Positions 1 through 6,750 of a stretch of 8,379 nt of DNA are shown piece by piece. Positions within the stretch are counted from its first letter, which is position 1; each line of letters opens with the position of its first letter. This DNA is from Hyphomicrobiales bacterium (GTDB taxonomy: Bacteria; Pseudomonadota; Alphaproteobacteria; Rhizobiales; CAYWUX01): positions 1 through 8,379 of the forward strand of contig JANQOC010000572.1 of NCBI GenBank assembly GCA_028279265.1, in the 5' to 3' direction. The notes under the pieces are model-generated. The model did no database searches. It was not told the DNA's origin and was given only the letters and a program-made list of their open reading frames with translations. Made by a program: the position numbers and the translations under genes.

Positions 1-803
1 GGCATCACGCAATCAAACATATCGACCCCCAGCATGATGGAATAGAGCAAATCTTCCGGTGTGCCGACACCCATGAGATAGCGGGGCTTGGTTTCCGGCA
101 AATGGGGAACCGTGCATTTCAGCACGTCGAGCATCTGATCCTGTCCTTCCCCAACAGCGAGACCGCCGATGGCATATCCATCAAAGGATATTTCCCTGAG
201 CCGCTTTGCGGATATTTCCCTTAGGTCGGGAAATATACTTCCCTGCACAATGCCGAACAGAGAATGATCCGTCGACGAAAAGGCGTTCTTCGACCGCTCA
301 GCCCATCTCATGCTGAGTTCCATGGATTTCTCCGCAACATCCTTTTCGCTTGGATAGGGCGTACATTCGTCAAAAACCATCTGGATATCGGAGCCCAGAA
401 GACCCTGGATCTCAATGGACCTTTCAGGCGTTAGCTCGTAGCGGGTCCCGTCGATATGAGATTGAAAGGTTACGCCCGCTTCTGTAATTTTGCGCAGCTT
501 TGAGAGTGACATAACCTGAAAGCCGCCGGAATCCGTCAGAATGGGTTTCGACCAGTTCATAAAGGCATGTAGTCCCCCGAGCCTTGCCACCTCCTCTGCC
601 CCCGGCCGCAACATCAGGTGATAAGTATTTCCGAGGATGATATCGGCGCCGGTTTCGGCCACGGTTTCCGGGAACATGGCCTTAACCGTCGCGGCGGTGC
701 CCACAGGCATGAACGCCGGGGTGTTTATTATCCCGCGGCGTGTTGACAAAAATCCGCTGCGCGCAAGACCATCACTGTTTTTGACTTTGAACTCGAGTGG
801 CAT
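1..803 (-). CDS. tgt: tRNA-guanine(34) transglycosylase (partial, C-terminus outside window)
   Basis: Bacterial Tgt exchanges guanine-34 for preQ1 in the anticodon of Asp, Asn, His and Tyr tRNAs, a step in queuosine synthesis. The reading frame is open from the ATG at 803 to the window edge, giving 267 codons, about 70% of the usual ~375 residues. Visible landmarks are MPVGTAATVKAM near residue 25, GNTYHLMLRPG near 55, the substrate-site DSGGFQVMS starting at Asp91, FGIVQGS, GGLAVGE, and MFDCVMP at the edge. In this last motif Asp264 matches the catalytic nucleophile of the family. The C-terminal zinc site (Cys/His) lies beyond the window. The ATG follows the queA stop by 3 nt (TGAAAAATG). 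No strong Shine-Dalgarno sequence is visible, so translation is probably coupled to queA. The assignment is near certain. Confidence 0.97.
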   Translation of the reverse strand, partial: MPLEFKVKNSDGLARSGFLSTRRGIINTPAFMPVGTAATVKAMFPETVAETGADIILGNTYHLMLRPGAEEVARLGGLHAFMNWSKPILTDSGGFQVMSLSKLRKITEAGVTFQSHIDGTRYELTPERSIEIQGLLGSDIQMVFDECTPYPSEKDVAEKSMELSMRWAERSKNAFSSTDHSLFGIVQGSIFPDLREISAKRLREISFDGYAIGGLAVGEGQDQMLDVLKCTVPHLPETKPRYLMGVGTPEDLLYSIMLGVDMFDCVM

Positions 804-806
804 TTT

Positions 807-1901
807 TCAAAAACGTCTCGTTTCGGGAAACAGCAAACACGCATCGCCATAAGAGTAAAAGCGGTACGCGTTTTCGATGGCATGGTTATAGGCTTTTTTC
901 ATAGTCTCCGTACCGGAAAACGCACATACAAGCATGAACAGGGTCGATTTCGGCAGGTGAAAATTGGTCATCAGGATGTCGACACACTTAAACCGGTAGC
1001 CCGGTGAAATAAAGATGTCCGTGTCATCGCTAAAAGGGTGGACCACCCCCTGATCATCGGCCGCACTTTCAAGCAGGCGCATAACCGTCGTACCGACGGC
1101 AACAATTCGTCCGCCGCGCGCCTTGACCTCGTTCAGTTTTCGGGCCAGGTCCGGGGTGATCTCTCCCCATTCCTTGTGCATTTTGTGATCTCGAATATCC
1201 CGGACTTTAACGGGCAGGAACGTACCGGCACCCACATGCAGCGTGATCGTTGCACAGGCGATATCATTTGCATTGAGCCTGGAGATCAATTCGTCCGTAA
1301 AATGCAATCCCGCCGTCGGGGCTGCCACGGCGCCATCCCGGGCGGCAAAAATTGTCTGATAGTCAGAGAGATCCTCATCGTCCAGAGCGCGGCGCGAGGC
1401 AATATAGGGAGGCAGTGGCACTTCGCCGAAACTTTCAAGCGACGTCCCGAAATTCTGCTTTCCAGGGGAAAAAGCGACCCGGCATTCTCCCTCCCCGAGT
1501 TTTTCCGCAACTGTGGCTTCCAGATTCTCTTGGTCACCGCCATGCTGTTGCTCGCTTGCAAAGATCAGCCGATCGCCAACATCGATCTTGCGCGCCGGTT
1601 TGGCAAAACAAAACCAGTCATTGTCGTTGATCCTTTTGTGAAGCGTAATCTCGATTTTCGCCCGGCTGTTACGGGAGTTGACCCGATAACCGGAAAGTCT
1701 CGCCGGAATCACGCGCGTATCGTTGAAGACCAGCATGTCCCCGGGGTCGAGAACTTCCGACAGCTCCCTTACTTGCCGGTCCTCAAGCTGTGGATCGGCA
1801 TTGGGATCGACCGTCAGGAGACGGGCGGCATCTCGGGGACGCGCCGGCCTCAGGGCAATCCTTTCGGGAGGTAAATCGAAATCAAATTGATCAACAAGCA
1901 A
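807..1901 (-). CDS. queA: S-adenosylmethionine:tRNA ribosyltransferase-isomerase QueA
   Basis: QueA transfers and isomerises the ribosyl group of SAM onto preQ1-34 in tRNA, making epoxyqueuosine; it acts on the product of Tgt, encoded next door. The protein has 364 residues, close to the usual ~350. Family motifs are FDFDLPPERIA at 6-16, FNDTRVIPARL at 59-69, PTAGLHFT near 194, LHVGAGTFLPVK near 220, GTTVMRLLES, NFHLPKSTLFMLV and a C-terminal YRFYSYGDACLL. The start is a TTG codon at 1901. No ATG or GTG lies in frame between the upstream TAG at 1932-1934 and this codon, and the family N-terminus (M-x-V-x-x-F-x-F-x-L-P) begins here. A purine-rich AGGGTAAG lies about 10-14 nt upstream, a weak ribosome binding site. 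The gap to the upstream cyclophilin is 30 nt. Confidence 0.97.
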   Translation of the reverse strand: MLVDQFDFDLPPERIALRPARPRDAARLLTVDPNADPQLEDRQVRELSEVLDPGDMLVFNDTRVIPARLSGYRVNSRNSRAKIEITLHKRINDNDWFCFAKPARKIDVGDRLIFASEQQHGGDQENLEATVAEKLGEGECRVAFSPGKQNFGTSLESFGEVPLPPYIASRRALDDEDLSDYQTIFAARDGAVAAPTAGLHFTDELISRLNANDIACATITLHVGAGTFLPVKVRDIRDHKMHKEWGEITPDLARKLNEVKARGGRIVAVGTTVMRLLESAADDQGVVHPFSDDTDIFISPGYRFKCVDILMTNFHLPKSTLFMLVCAFSGTETMKKAYNHAIENAYRFYSYGDACLLFPETRRF

Positions 1902-1931
1902 GATGCGTCTACTTACCCTGCAGTTGCAGAT

Positions 1932-2405
1932 CTAGCCAAGATCAGCGGCAACCTGCATTTTAACGATCTGATCAGGATCCTGGACCGGTTCGCCGCGTTT
2001 GATTTGGTCAACGTGTTCCATACCTTCGGTAACTTTTCCCCAAACCGTATATTGACCGTCCAGAAATCGTGCATCATCGAAGCATATGAAAAACTGACTG
2101 TCCGCACTGTCCGGGCTTTGCGCACGGGCCATGGAAGCTGTCCCGCGATCATGAGGTTCCTGGGAAAATTCCGCCGCGATATTCTGGCCTGACCCTCCGG
2201 TTCCCGTCCCTGTCGGATCGCCGGTTTGGGCCATAAATCCTTCGATCACACGATGGAAGACGATGCCATCATAAAAACCCGATCGCGTGAGTTCCTTGAT
2301 CCGCGCGACATGATTGGGGGCCAGGTCGGGACGCAATTCAATAACCACCCGCCCATGGGTAATATCCATAATGATTGTATTTTCCGGATCTTTGTACTCG
2401 GTCAT
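1932..2405 (-). CDS. ppiB: Cytoplasmic cyclophilin-type peptidyl-prolyl cis-trans isomerase
   Basis: This enzyme catalyses cis-trans isomerisation of X-Pro bonds. The 157-residue protein is a single cyclophilin domain without a signal peptide. Active-site landmarks are FHRV at 50-53 with catalytic Arg52, GFMAQTGDP at 56-64 with Gln60, ASMAR at 90-94 and SQFFI at 103-107. Phe114 occupies the position of the cyclosporin-binding Trp of human CypA, as in E. coli cyclophilins, which bind the drug poorly. The ATG at 2405 was chosen over one at 2438 because GGAAAG precedes it by 8 nt and MTEYKDPENT is a typical N-terminus for the class; the longer form would add an uncharacteristic 11 residues. The gene lies 45 nt after an exported paralogue and 30 nt before queA. 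The symbol follows E. coli naming by compartment. Confidence 0.93.
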   Translation of the reverse strand: MTEYKDPENTIIMDITHGRVVIELRPDLAPNHVARIKELTRSGFYDGIVFHRVIEGFMAQTGDPTGTGTGGSGQNIAAEFSQEPHDRGTASMARAQSPDSADSQFFICFDDARFLDGQYTVWGKVTEGMEHVDQIKRGEPVQDPDQIVKMQVAADLG

Positions 2406-2450
2406 AAAATTTCTTTCCGTTTGATTTCTGTTTTCCAAGGGCCTGATTTT

Positions 2451-3005
2451 TCAGAGGTCGCTGGCGACCCGCATGGATACGATGATGTCGGGATCACCAA
2501 CACGTCCCGATCTCGGATCGCCCTTCTTGATCTGATCGACGAACTGCATCCCGCGTTCCACCTGACCAAATATCGTATATTTGCCGTCGAGCCAAGGTGT
2601 CGCCTCAAATGTTATAAAAAACTGGCTGTTGGCGCTGTTGGGGTCCGAGGTTCGCGCCATGCCCAGTGTTCCCCGTTTGAACTTGAGGTCCTTGGAAAAC
2701 TCCTGCGGCAGGTCGGGATAGCTGGAACCGCCACTTCCGGTTCCCTGGGGATCACCGGTCTGGGCCATGAAACCTTTAATGACCCTATGGAACTTCAACC
2801 CATCATAAAATTTTTCGCGCGCCAGTTTTTTGATCCGAGCCACATGTTTCGGGGCGACATCCGGGAGCAGTTTGATAACAACACGCCCATATTTGAGCTC
2901 GACATACAACATGTTCTCTTTGTCGACCTGGGCCGATGCCGTTTCCGGCTTAAAAGCCACAAGAGCAAGCAATGACAGGAACAATGGAAGGGCGATATAT
3001 TTCAT
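2451..3005 (-). CDS. ppiA: Exported (periplasmic) cyclophilin-type peptidyl-prolyl isomerase
   Basis: This is a 184-residue cyclophilin with an N-terminal signal peptide: Lys2, a hydrophobic core at residues 4-18, and a likely cleavage after ASA at 23-25. It should therefore act as a proline isomerase folding aid in the periplasm. Catalytic landmarks are FHRV at 72-75 with Arg74, GFMAQTGDP at 78-86 with Gln82, LGMAR at 114-118 and SQFFI at 127-131. Trp138 (PWLDGKYT) keeps the tryptophan that cyclosporin contacts in human CypA, unlike the neighbouring cytoplasmic copy, which has Phe. The two proteins are clearly similar over their whole domain, so they probably arose by tandem duplication. The ATG at 3005 has AAGG 9 nt upstream. 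The symbol is by analogy with the periplasmic E. coli enzyme. Confidence 0.93.
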   Translation of the reverse strand: MKYIALPLFLSLLALVAFKPETASAQVDKENMLYVELKYGRVVIKLLPDVAPKHVARIKKLAREKFYDGLKFHRVIKGFMAQTGDPQGTGSGGSSYPDLPQEFSKDLKFKRGTLGMARTSDPNSANSQFFITFEATPWLDGKYTIFGQVERGMQFVDQIKKGDPRSGRVGDPDIIVSMRVASDL

Positions 3006-3044
3006 TTCACAAGACCTTGTTGTCTTTCTGGATCGACCAATCTT

Positions 3045-3072
3045 GAATTATCTGTCTGATCGATATTTTCAA
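3045..3072 (-). promoter_or_regulatory. Possible sigma70-type promoter upstream of the cyclophilin-queA-tgt genes
   Basis: In the 94-nt gap after coaD, the minus strand reads TTGAAA (3067-3072), a 16-nt spacer, then TAATTC (3045-3050). The -35 element is good and the -10 element is weak. A promoter here would let the cyclophilin, queA and tgt genes be expressed apart from gyrA/coaD. This is pattern matching only. Confidence 0.2.
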
Positions 3073-3099
3073 TTGGAGTATAGAGTTCTGTGAGACCGG

Positions 3100-3579
3100 C
3101 TATTTTATGGTATCCGCGACAATTCGAGGTACAAACGGCGTAATGTCGCCTCCCATTTTGGCGATTTGGCGGACAAATTTGGCGGCGAGAAATCGGGTCT
3201 CGATGGAGGCCGGCAGGAAAATCGTATCAATGTCGTCCGCCATCTTGTGGTTTGTTCCGAACATCTGCATCTCGTAGTCAAAGTCCGTGGCATCACGCAG
3301 TCCGCGAACAATCGCCTGGGCACCATGCGAACGGGCGGCACTAACCGTCAAATCATCAAACGTGACGACCTCAATCTCGGATTCGTCGATCTTCAGATCG
3401 GCAATAACCGATTTCAGCAGGGAAATTCGGGTTTCATCATTCAGGAGCGCCTGCTTCCCGTGATGAATGCCGACACCAACCACGAGCCGGTCGAATAATT
3501 TCGCCGCTCTTGAAATGATGTCGAGATGGCCGAATGTCACGGGATCGAAACTTCCGGGATAAAATCCAACCTTTTTCAT
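3100..3579 (-). CDS. coaD: Phosphopantetheine adenylyltransferase
   Basis: CoaD adenylates 4'-phosphopantetheine to dephospho-CoA, the penultimate step of coenzyme A synthesis, in the cytoplasm. The protein has 159 residues, the length of the E. coli enzyme. It shows the nucleotidyltransferase signature YPGSFDPVTFGH at 7-18 (His18 of the TxGH motif), Lys42, and RGLRDATDFDYE at 92-103. The C-terminal ATP-phosphate motif, usually ISSTxVR, reads LAAKFVR at 131-137, so its hydroxyl residues are absent; I believe related variants occur in alphaproteobacteria. Two in-frame ATGs are possible, at 3585 and 3579. I chose 3579 because GAGA lies 5 nt upstream and MKKVGFYPGSFDP fits the family; the other start adds only two residues. 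The gene sits 129 nt after gyrA and 94 nt before the cyclophilins. Confidence 0.96.
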   Translation of the reverse strand: MKKVGFYPGSFDPVTFGHLDIISRAAKLFDRLVVGVGIHHGKQALLNDETRISLLKSVIADLKIDESEIEVVTFDDLTVSAARSHGAQAIVRGLRDATDFDYEMQMFGTNHKMADDIDTIFLPASIETRFLAAKFVRQIAKMGGDITPFVPRIVADTIK

Positions 3580-3684
3580 AAGCATCTCATTTCAAACGAC
3601 ATACGCAAACCTAGCAGCAGGAACAATGAACCATGCAGGCATCACGCACAATCACCTTAACATCGATACACAATCCAAATTTCG

Positions 3685-3709
3685 AACAGGACAACCTGGT
3701 TTCCCTGTT
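3685..3709 (-). repeat. Inverted repeat overlapping the gyrA stop codon
   Basis: The minus strand just after the gyrA TAA reads AACAGG, 13 nt, CCTGTT. The loop can add an AAC/GTT stem around CAG after a 2x2 internal loop. No T-tract follows, so this is not a standard intrinsic terminator. At most it could be a 3'-end or attenuation structure between gyrA and coaD. Confidence 0.25.
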
Positions 3710-6471
3710 TACCCGTCTGCATTTTCATCATTGTCGCCATTGTCGTTTTCCCCGTTGCCATCATCGACAATGCGTTCAACGGAAACAACATGCTCATTTT
3801 CTCCGGTTTTGAACACCGTCACACCCTGGGTGCTGCGCCCGGCAACACGAACATCATCGACCGGACAGCGGATCAGTTTACCCCCATCTGTCACCAGCAT
3901 GATCTGATCCGAATCCTCAATCGGGAACGAACCGACCAGGGGACCGTTGCGTTCATTGACAACCATCGCAATTATGCCCTTACCGCCACGGCCGGATGTA
4001 CGATATTCATAAGCCGAAGTCCGTTTGGCGTAGCCGTTTTGGGAGGCCGTGAGCAGAAATTGTTCCGCAGCGCCGAGTTCGGCATACTTTTCCTCACTCA
4101 GGAGACTGCCCGGCTCCGTATCCGTTGCCTGGTCTTCCTGTTCGGAGTCTTCAAACTCTTCTCCTGTTGTGGCGCGTCTGATCATATTGGACCGTTTGAG
4201 GTATTCGCTGCGCTCCTCGGCGGTTGCATCCACGTGACGTAGTATGGCCATCGAAATGACCTTGTCGCCTTTTTCGAGCCTGATGCCGCGAACACCTGTG
4301 GAACTGCGTCCCGAGAACAGCCGAACATCCGTCACCGGAAATCGAATGGCCTGACCGCCGCTGGACGTCAGCAGGACATCGTCATTTTCAGTGCAGACCT
4401 GAACACCCACAATCTGATCGCCTTCATCCAGTTTCATGGCGATCTTGCCGTTTCGATTAACCTGCACAAAATCGGAAAGTTCATTGCGGCGCACCCCGCC
4501 GCTGACGGTCGAAAACATGAGATGCAGCTTGTTCCAACTGTCCTCATCGTCCGGAAGCGGTAATATTTCCGTAATCCGCTCTCCCTGCTCCACGGGTAGA
4601 AGGTTAACCAGCGCTTTCCCGAGAGATTGCGGTGCCGCCGACGGCAGGCGCCAGGCCTTCATCTTGTAAACCATGCCGCGGGACGAGAAAAACAGAAGCG
4701 GCGTATGGGTATTGGCAACGAATACCCGGGACACGAAATCTTCATCCCGGGTCGACATGCCGGATCGCCCCTTACCGCCTCGGCGCTGCGCGCGATAGGC
4801 CGAAAGCGGGACACGCTTGATATATCCCTTGTGGGAAACCGTAACGACGACATCTTCGCTGGCTATGAGATCCTCATCATCAACCTCGCCGTCGAAATCG
4901 ACAATCTCGGTCCGGCGTGGCGTACCGAACTCCTGTGCGATCTCACTCAGCTCATCTTTGATGATTTGAATAATCCGGCCCCGGGATCGCAGGATATCGA
5001 GATAGTCTCTGATCTTGTCCGCAAGTCCGTTCAGCTCATCGCCAATTTCATCCCGGCCCAGAGCCGTCAGTCGTTGCAGCCTCAGATCCAGGATCGCCCG
5101 GGCTTGATGCTCGGACAGCTTATAGGTCCCGTCTTCAGCGACCACATGGCGCGGATCGGCGATCAGCTGGACAAGGGGTGCGATATCTTTCGCCGGCCAG
5201 TTGCGCTCCATCAGCTCGCTGCGCGCCGTTGCTGGATCCGGTGCCTTGCGGATCAGTGCGATAACCTCGTCAATATTGGCAACGGCAATTGCGAGCCCGA
5301 CCAGAACGTGGGCCCGGTCCCGGGCCTTGTTCAGGAGAAACTTGGTCCGCCGGCTGACAACTTCCTCACGGAAACTGGTAAACGCCCGGATAAGGTCCAT
5401 CAGATTCATGACCTCCGGACGGCCGCCATTCAGGGCGACGATATTGCATCCAAAGGTCGATTGCAGGGGCGAATACCGGTAGATCTGATTGAGAATGACA
5501 TCGGGAACCGCATCTCGTTTCAGTTCAACGACGACACGCATGCCATCCCGGTCCGACTCATCCCGTATGTCTGATATACCTTCAATTCTCTTGTCGCGAA
5601 CCAGTTCGGCAATTTTTTCGATCAGCGAGGTTTTGTTGACCTGGAACGGGATCTCGGAAATGACCAGAGCCATTCGGTCCTTGCGAATTTCCTCGGTCTG
5701 AACTTTGCCGCGCATCACAATGGATCCGCGCCCCTTGTGATAAGCCGAACGAATGCCGACACGACCCAGGATTGTCCCCCCCGTGGGGAAATCAGGTCCC
5801 GGTACGATTTCGTTCAGGTCTTCTATGGAAATTTCGGGATCATCCAGATAGGCGATACAGGCATCGATAACTTCCCGCAGATTGTGCGGCGGAATATTGG
5901 TCGCCATCCCGACGGCTATTCCCCCGGCACCGTTGACCAGCAGATTCGGAAACTTGGCCGGAAGCACGGAAGGCTCCGTTTCCGAATTGTCATAATTGTC
6001 CTGGAAAGCAACCGTATCCTTGTCGATGTCATCGAGCAGAAACTGGGAAACCTTTTCCAAACGGCACTCGGTGTAGCGCATGGCTGCCGGCGGATCGCCA
6101 TCGACCGAACCGAAATTCCCTTGTCCGTCTATAAGCGGCAGCCTCAGCGAAAATGTCTGAGCCATGCGAACCAGCGCATCATAAATAGCCGTATCACCAT
6201 GGGGATGATATTTACCGATGACATCCCCGACGACACGGGCGGACTTCCGATATGGCCGGTTCCACTCATACCCGTTTTCGTGCATCGAATAGAGAATGCG
6301 TCTGTGCACGGGTTTCAGACCATCACGTACGTCCGGCAAAGCCCGCGAGACGATAACGCTCATCGCATAGTCGATGTATGATTTCTTCATCTCATCGACG
6401 ATTGAAATAGGTCTTATGTCTGAAGGTCCCGAACCGTCTTCAGGTCCTGCTGAATCGATTGTATCCGACAC
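3709..6471 (-). CDS. gyrA: DNA gyrase subunit A
   Basis: GyrA is the breakage-reunion subunit of DNA gyrase, which with GyrB introduces negative supercoils using ATP. The protein has 920 residues against 875 in E. coli. The N-terminal domain contains KPVHRRILY near 53-61 and the catalytic tyrosine, Tyr133, in AAMRYTE. The quinolone-determining region reads HPHGDTAIYDALVRMAQ, with Thr94 and Asp98 at the positions of E. coli Ser83 and Asp87. The GyrA box QRRGGKG at 562-568 separates it from topoisomerase IV ParC. The C-terminal wrapping domain carries a Glu/Asp-rich insert at about 766-792 and ends in an acidic Asn/Asp/Gly-rich tail from about 902. The start is a GTG at 6471 with GGAAAG 10 nt upstream; no in-frame ATG is close, and Met28 lies inside the conserved domain. 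Confidence 0.98.
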   Translation of the reverse strand: MSDTIDSAGPEDGSGPSDIRPISIVDEMKKSYIDYAMSVIVSRALPDVRDGLKPVHRRILYSMHENGYEWNRPYRKSARVVGDVIGKYHPHGDTAIYDALVRMAQTFSLRLPLIDGQGNFGSVDGDPPAAMRYTECRLEKVSQFLLDDIDKDTVAFQDNYDNSETEPSVLPAKFPNLLVNGAGGIAVGMATNIPPHNLREVIDACIAYLDDPEISIEDLNEIVPGPDFPTGGTILGRVGIRSAYHKGRGSIVMRGKVQTEEIRKDRMALVISEIPFQVNKTSLIEKIAELVRDKRIEGISDIRDESDRDGMRVVVELKRDAVPDVILNQIYRYSPLQSTFGCNIVALNGGRPEVMNLMDLIRAFTSFREEVVSRRTKFLLNKARDRAHVLVGLAIAVANIDEVIALIRKAPDPATARSELMERNWPAKDIAPLVQLIADPRHVVAEDGTYKLSEHQARAILDLRLQRLTALGRDEIGDELNGLADKIRDYLDILRSRGRIIQIIKDELSEIAQEFGTPRRTEIVDFDGEVDDEDLIASEDVVVTVSHKGYIKRVPLSAYRAQRRGGKGRSGMSTRDEDFVSRVFVANTHTPLLFFSSRGMVYKMKAWRLPSAAPQSLGKALVNLLPVEQGERITEILPLPDDEDSWNKLHLMFSTVSGGVRRNELSDFVQVNRNGKIAMKLDEGDQIVGVQVCTENDDVLLTSSGGQAIRFPVTDVRLFSGRSSTGVRGIRLEKGDKVISMAILRHVDATAEERSEYLKRSNMIRRATTGEEFEDSEQEDQATDTEPGSLLSEEKYAELGAAEQFLLTASQNGYAKRTSAYEYRTSGRGGKGIIAMVVNERNGPLVGSFPIEDSDQIMLVTDGGKLIRCPVDDVRVAGRSTQGVTVFKTGENEHVVSVERIVDDGNGENDNGDNDENADG

Positions 6472-6520
6472 TTGTTGTGAACTTTCCGGTTTTAAGCATT
6501 CGAGTTTGCGGCGGCTTTGA

Positions 6521-6551
6521 CAGGGCTTGATTCAATCCAACTTTGGCCCTG
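6521..6551 (-). repeat. Inverted repeat in the gyrA leader
   Basis: CAGGGC and GCCCTG are perfect 6-bp arms (5 of 6 pairs G-C) around a 19-nt loop, about 50-80 nt upstream of the gyrA GTG. In a transcript from the proposed promoter it would be a leader hairpin. It has no T-run. Function unknown. The remaining gyrA upstream region (6472-6750) shows no credible gene; a 64-codon minus-strand frame at 6492-6686 lacks a recognisable protein character. Confidence 0.3.
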
Positions 6552-6632
6552 GAGCACCCGCTTCACCGATATGAGACGTCTCCCCCGACAACGGTAATAC
6601 AGCCTGTTCGAGTGGAGAACTTTTGAACTCTC

Positions 6633-6662
6633 ATAATACCCCGGAACACCCCCAATTCGCAA
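6633..6662 (-). promoter_or_regulatory. Candidate sigma70-type promoter for gyrA
   Basis: The minus strand has TTGCGA (6657-6662) and TATTAT (6633-6638) separated by 18 nt, matching 4 of 6 and 5 of 6 consensus bases. A start near 6626 would give a leader of about 155 nt before the gyrA GTG. A very A/T-rich stretch lies just upstream (about 6690-6728), which could help polymerase binding. This is the best promoter match seen in the gap. Confidence 0.4.
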
Positions 6663-6750
6663 TGGCAATGCGCCAATATCAGGCAAAAATAAACGGAATT
6701 ATTTCTTTTTATTTCAATGCCTTAAAAGCAAAATGCCGGTATGTTGGATT

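Noticed and set aside
1038..1874. 278-codon plus-strand open frame opposite queA
   Set aside because: It lies wholly antisense to a clearly conserved QueA, and its translation has no recognisable domain. It is a by-product of the codon use of queA.
2226..2975. 249-codon plus-strand open frame spanning both cyclophilin genes
   Set aside because: It is antisense to both paralogues and the gap between them; the two halves look alike only because the cyclophilins are duplicates.
3592..3642. Sixteen-codon minus-strand frame MPAWFIVPAARFAYVV ending just before coaD
   Set aside because: The placement resembles a leader peptide, but frames of this length are common by chance, there are no runs of one regulatory amino acid, and the ribosome binding site is weak.
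6129..6210. Thr at the GyrA Ser83 position as a quinolone-resistance mutation
   Set aside because: Thr is the wild-type residue at this site in other bacteria such as Pseudomonas aeruginosa, and Asp98 is kept. Resistance cannot be inferred.
4627..6381. Long plus-strand open frames opposite gyrA (4627-5574 and 5737-6381)
   Set aside because: They are antisense to highly conserved GyrA domains and have no domain features of their own.
6573..6582. Perfect 10-bp palindrome GAGACGTCTC upstream of gyrA
   Set aside because: A 10-bp palindrome is expected several times in a window of this size; there is no flanking symmetry or second copy.
6492..6686. 64-codon minus-strand frame in the gyrA leader
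   Set aside because: It overlaps the proposed promoter, has no convincing ribosome binding site and its composition is not protein-like.
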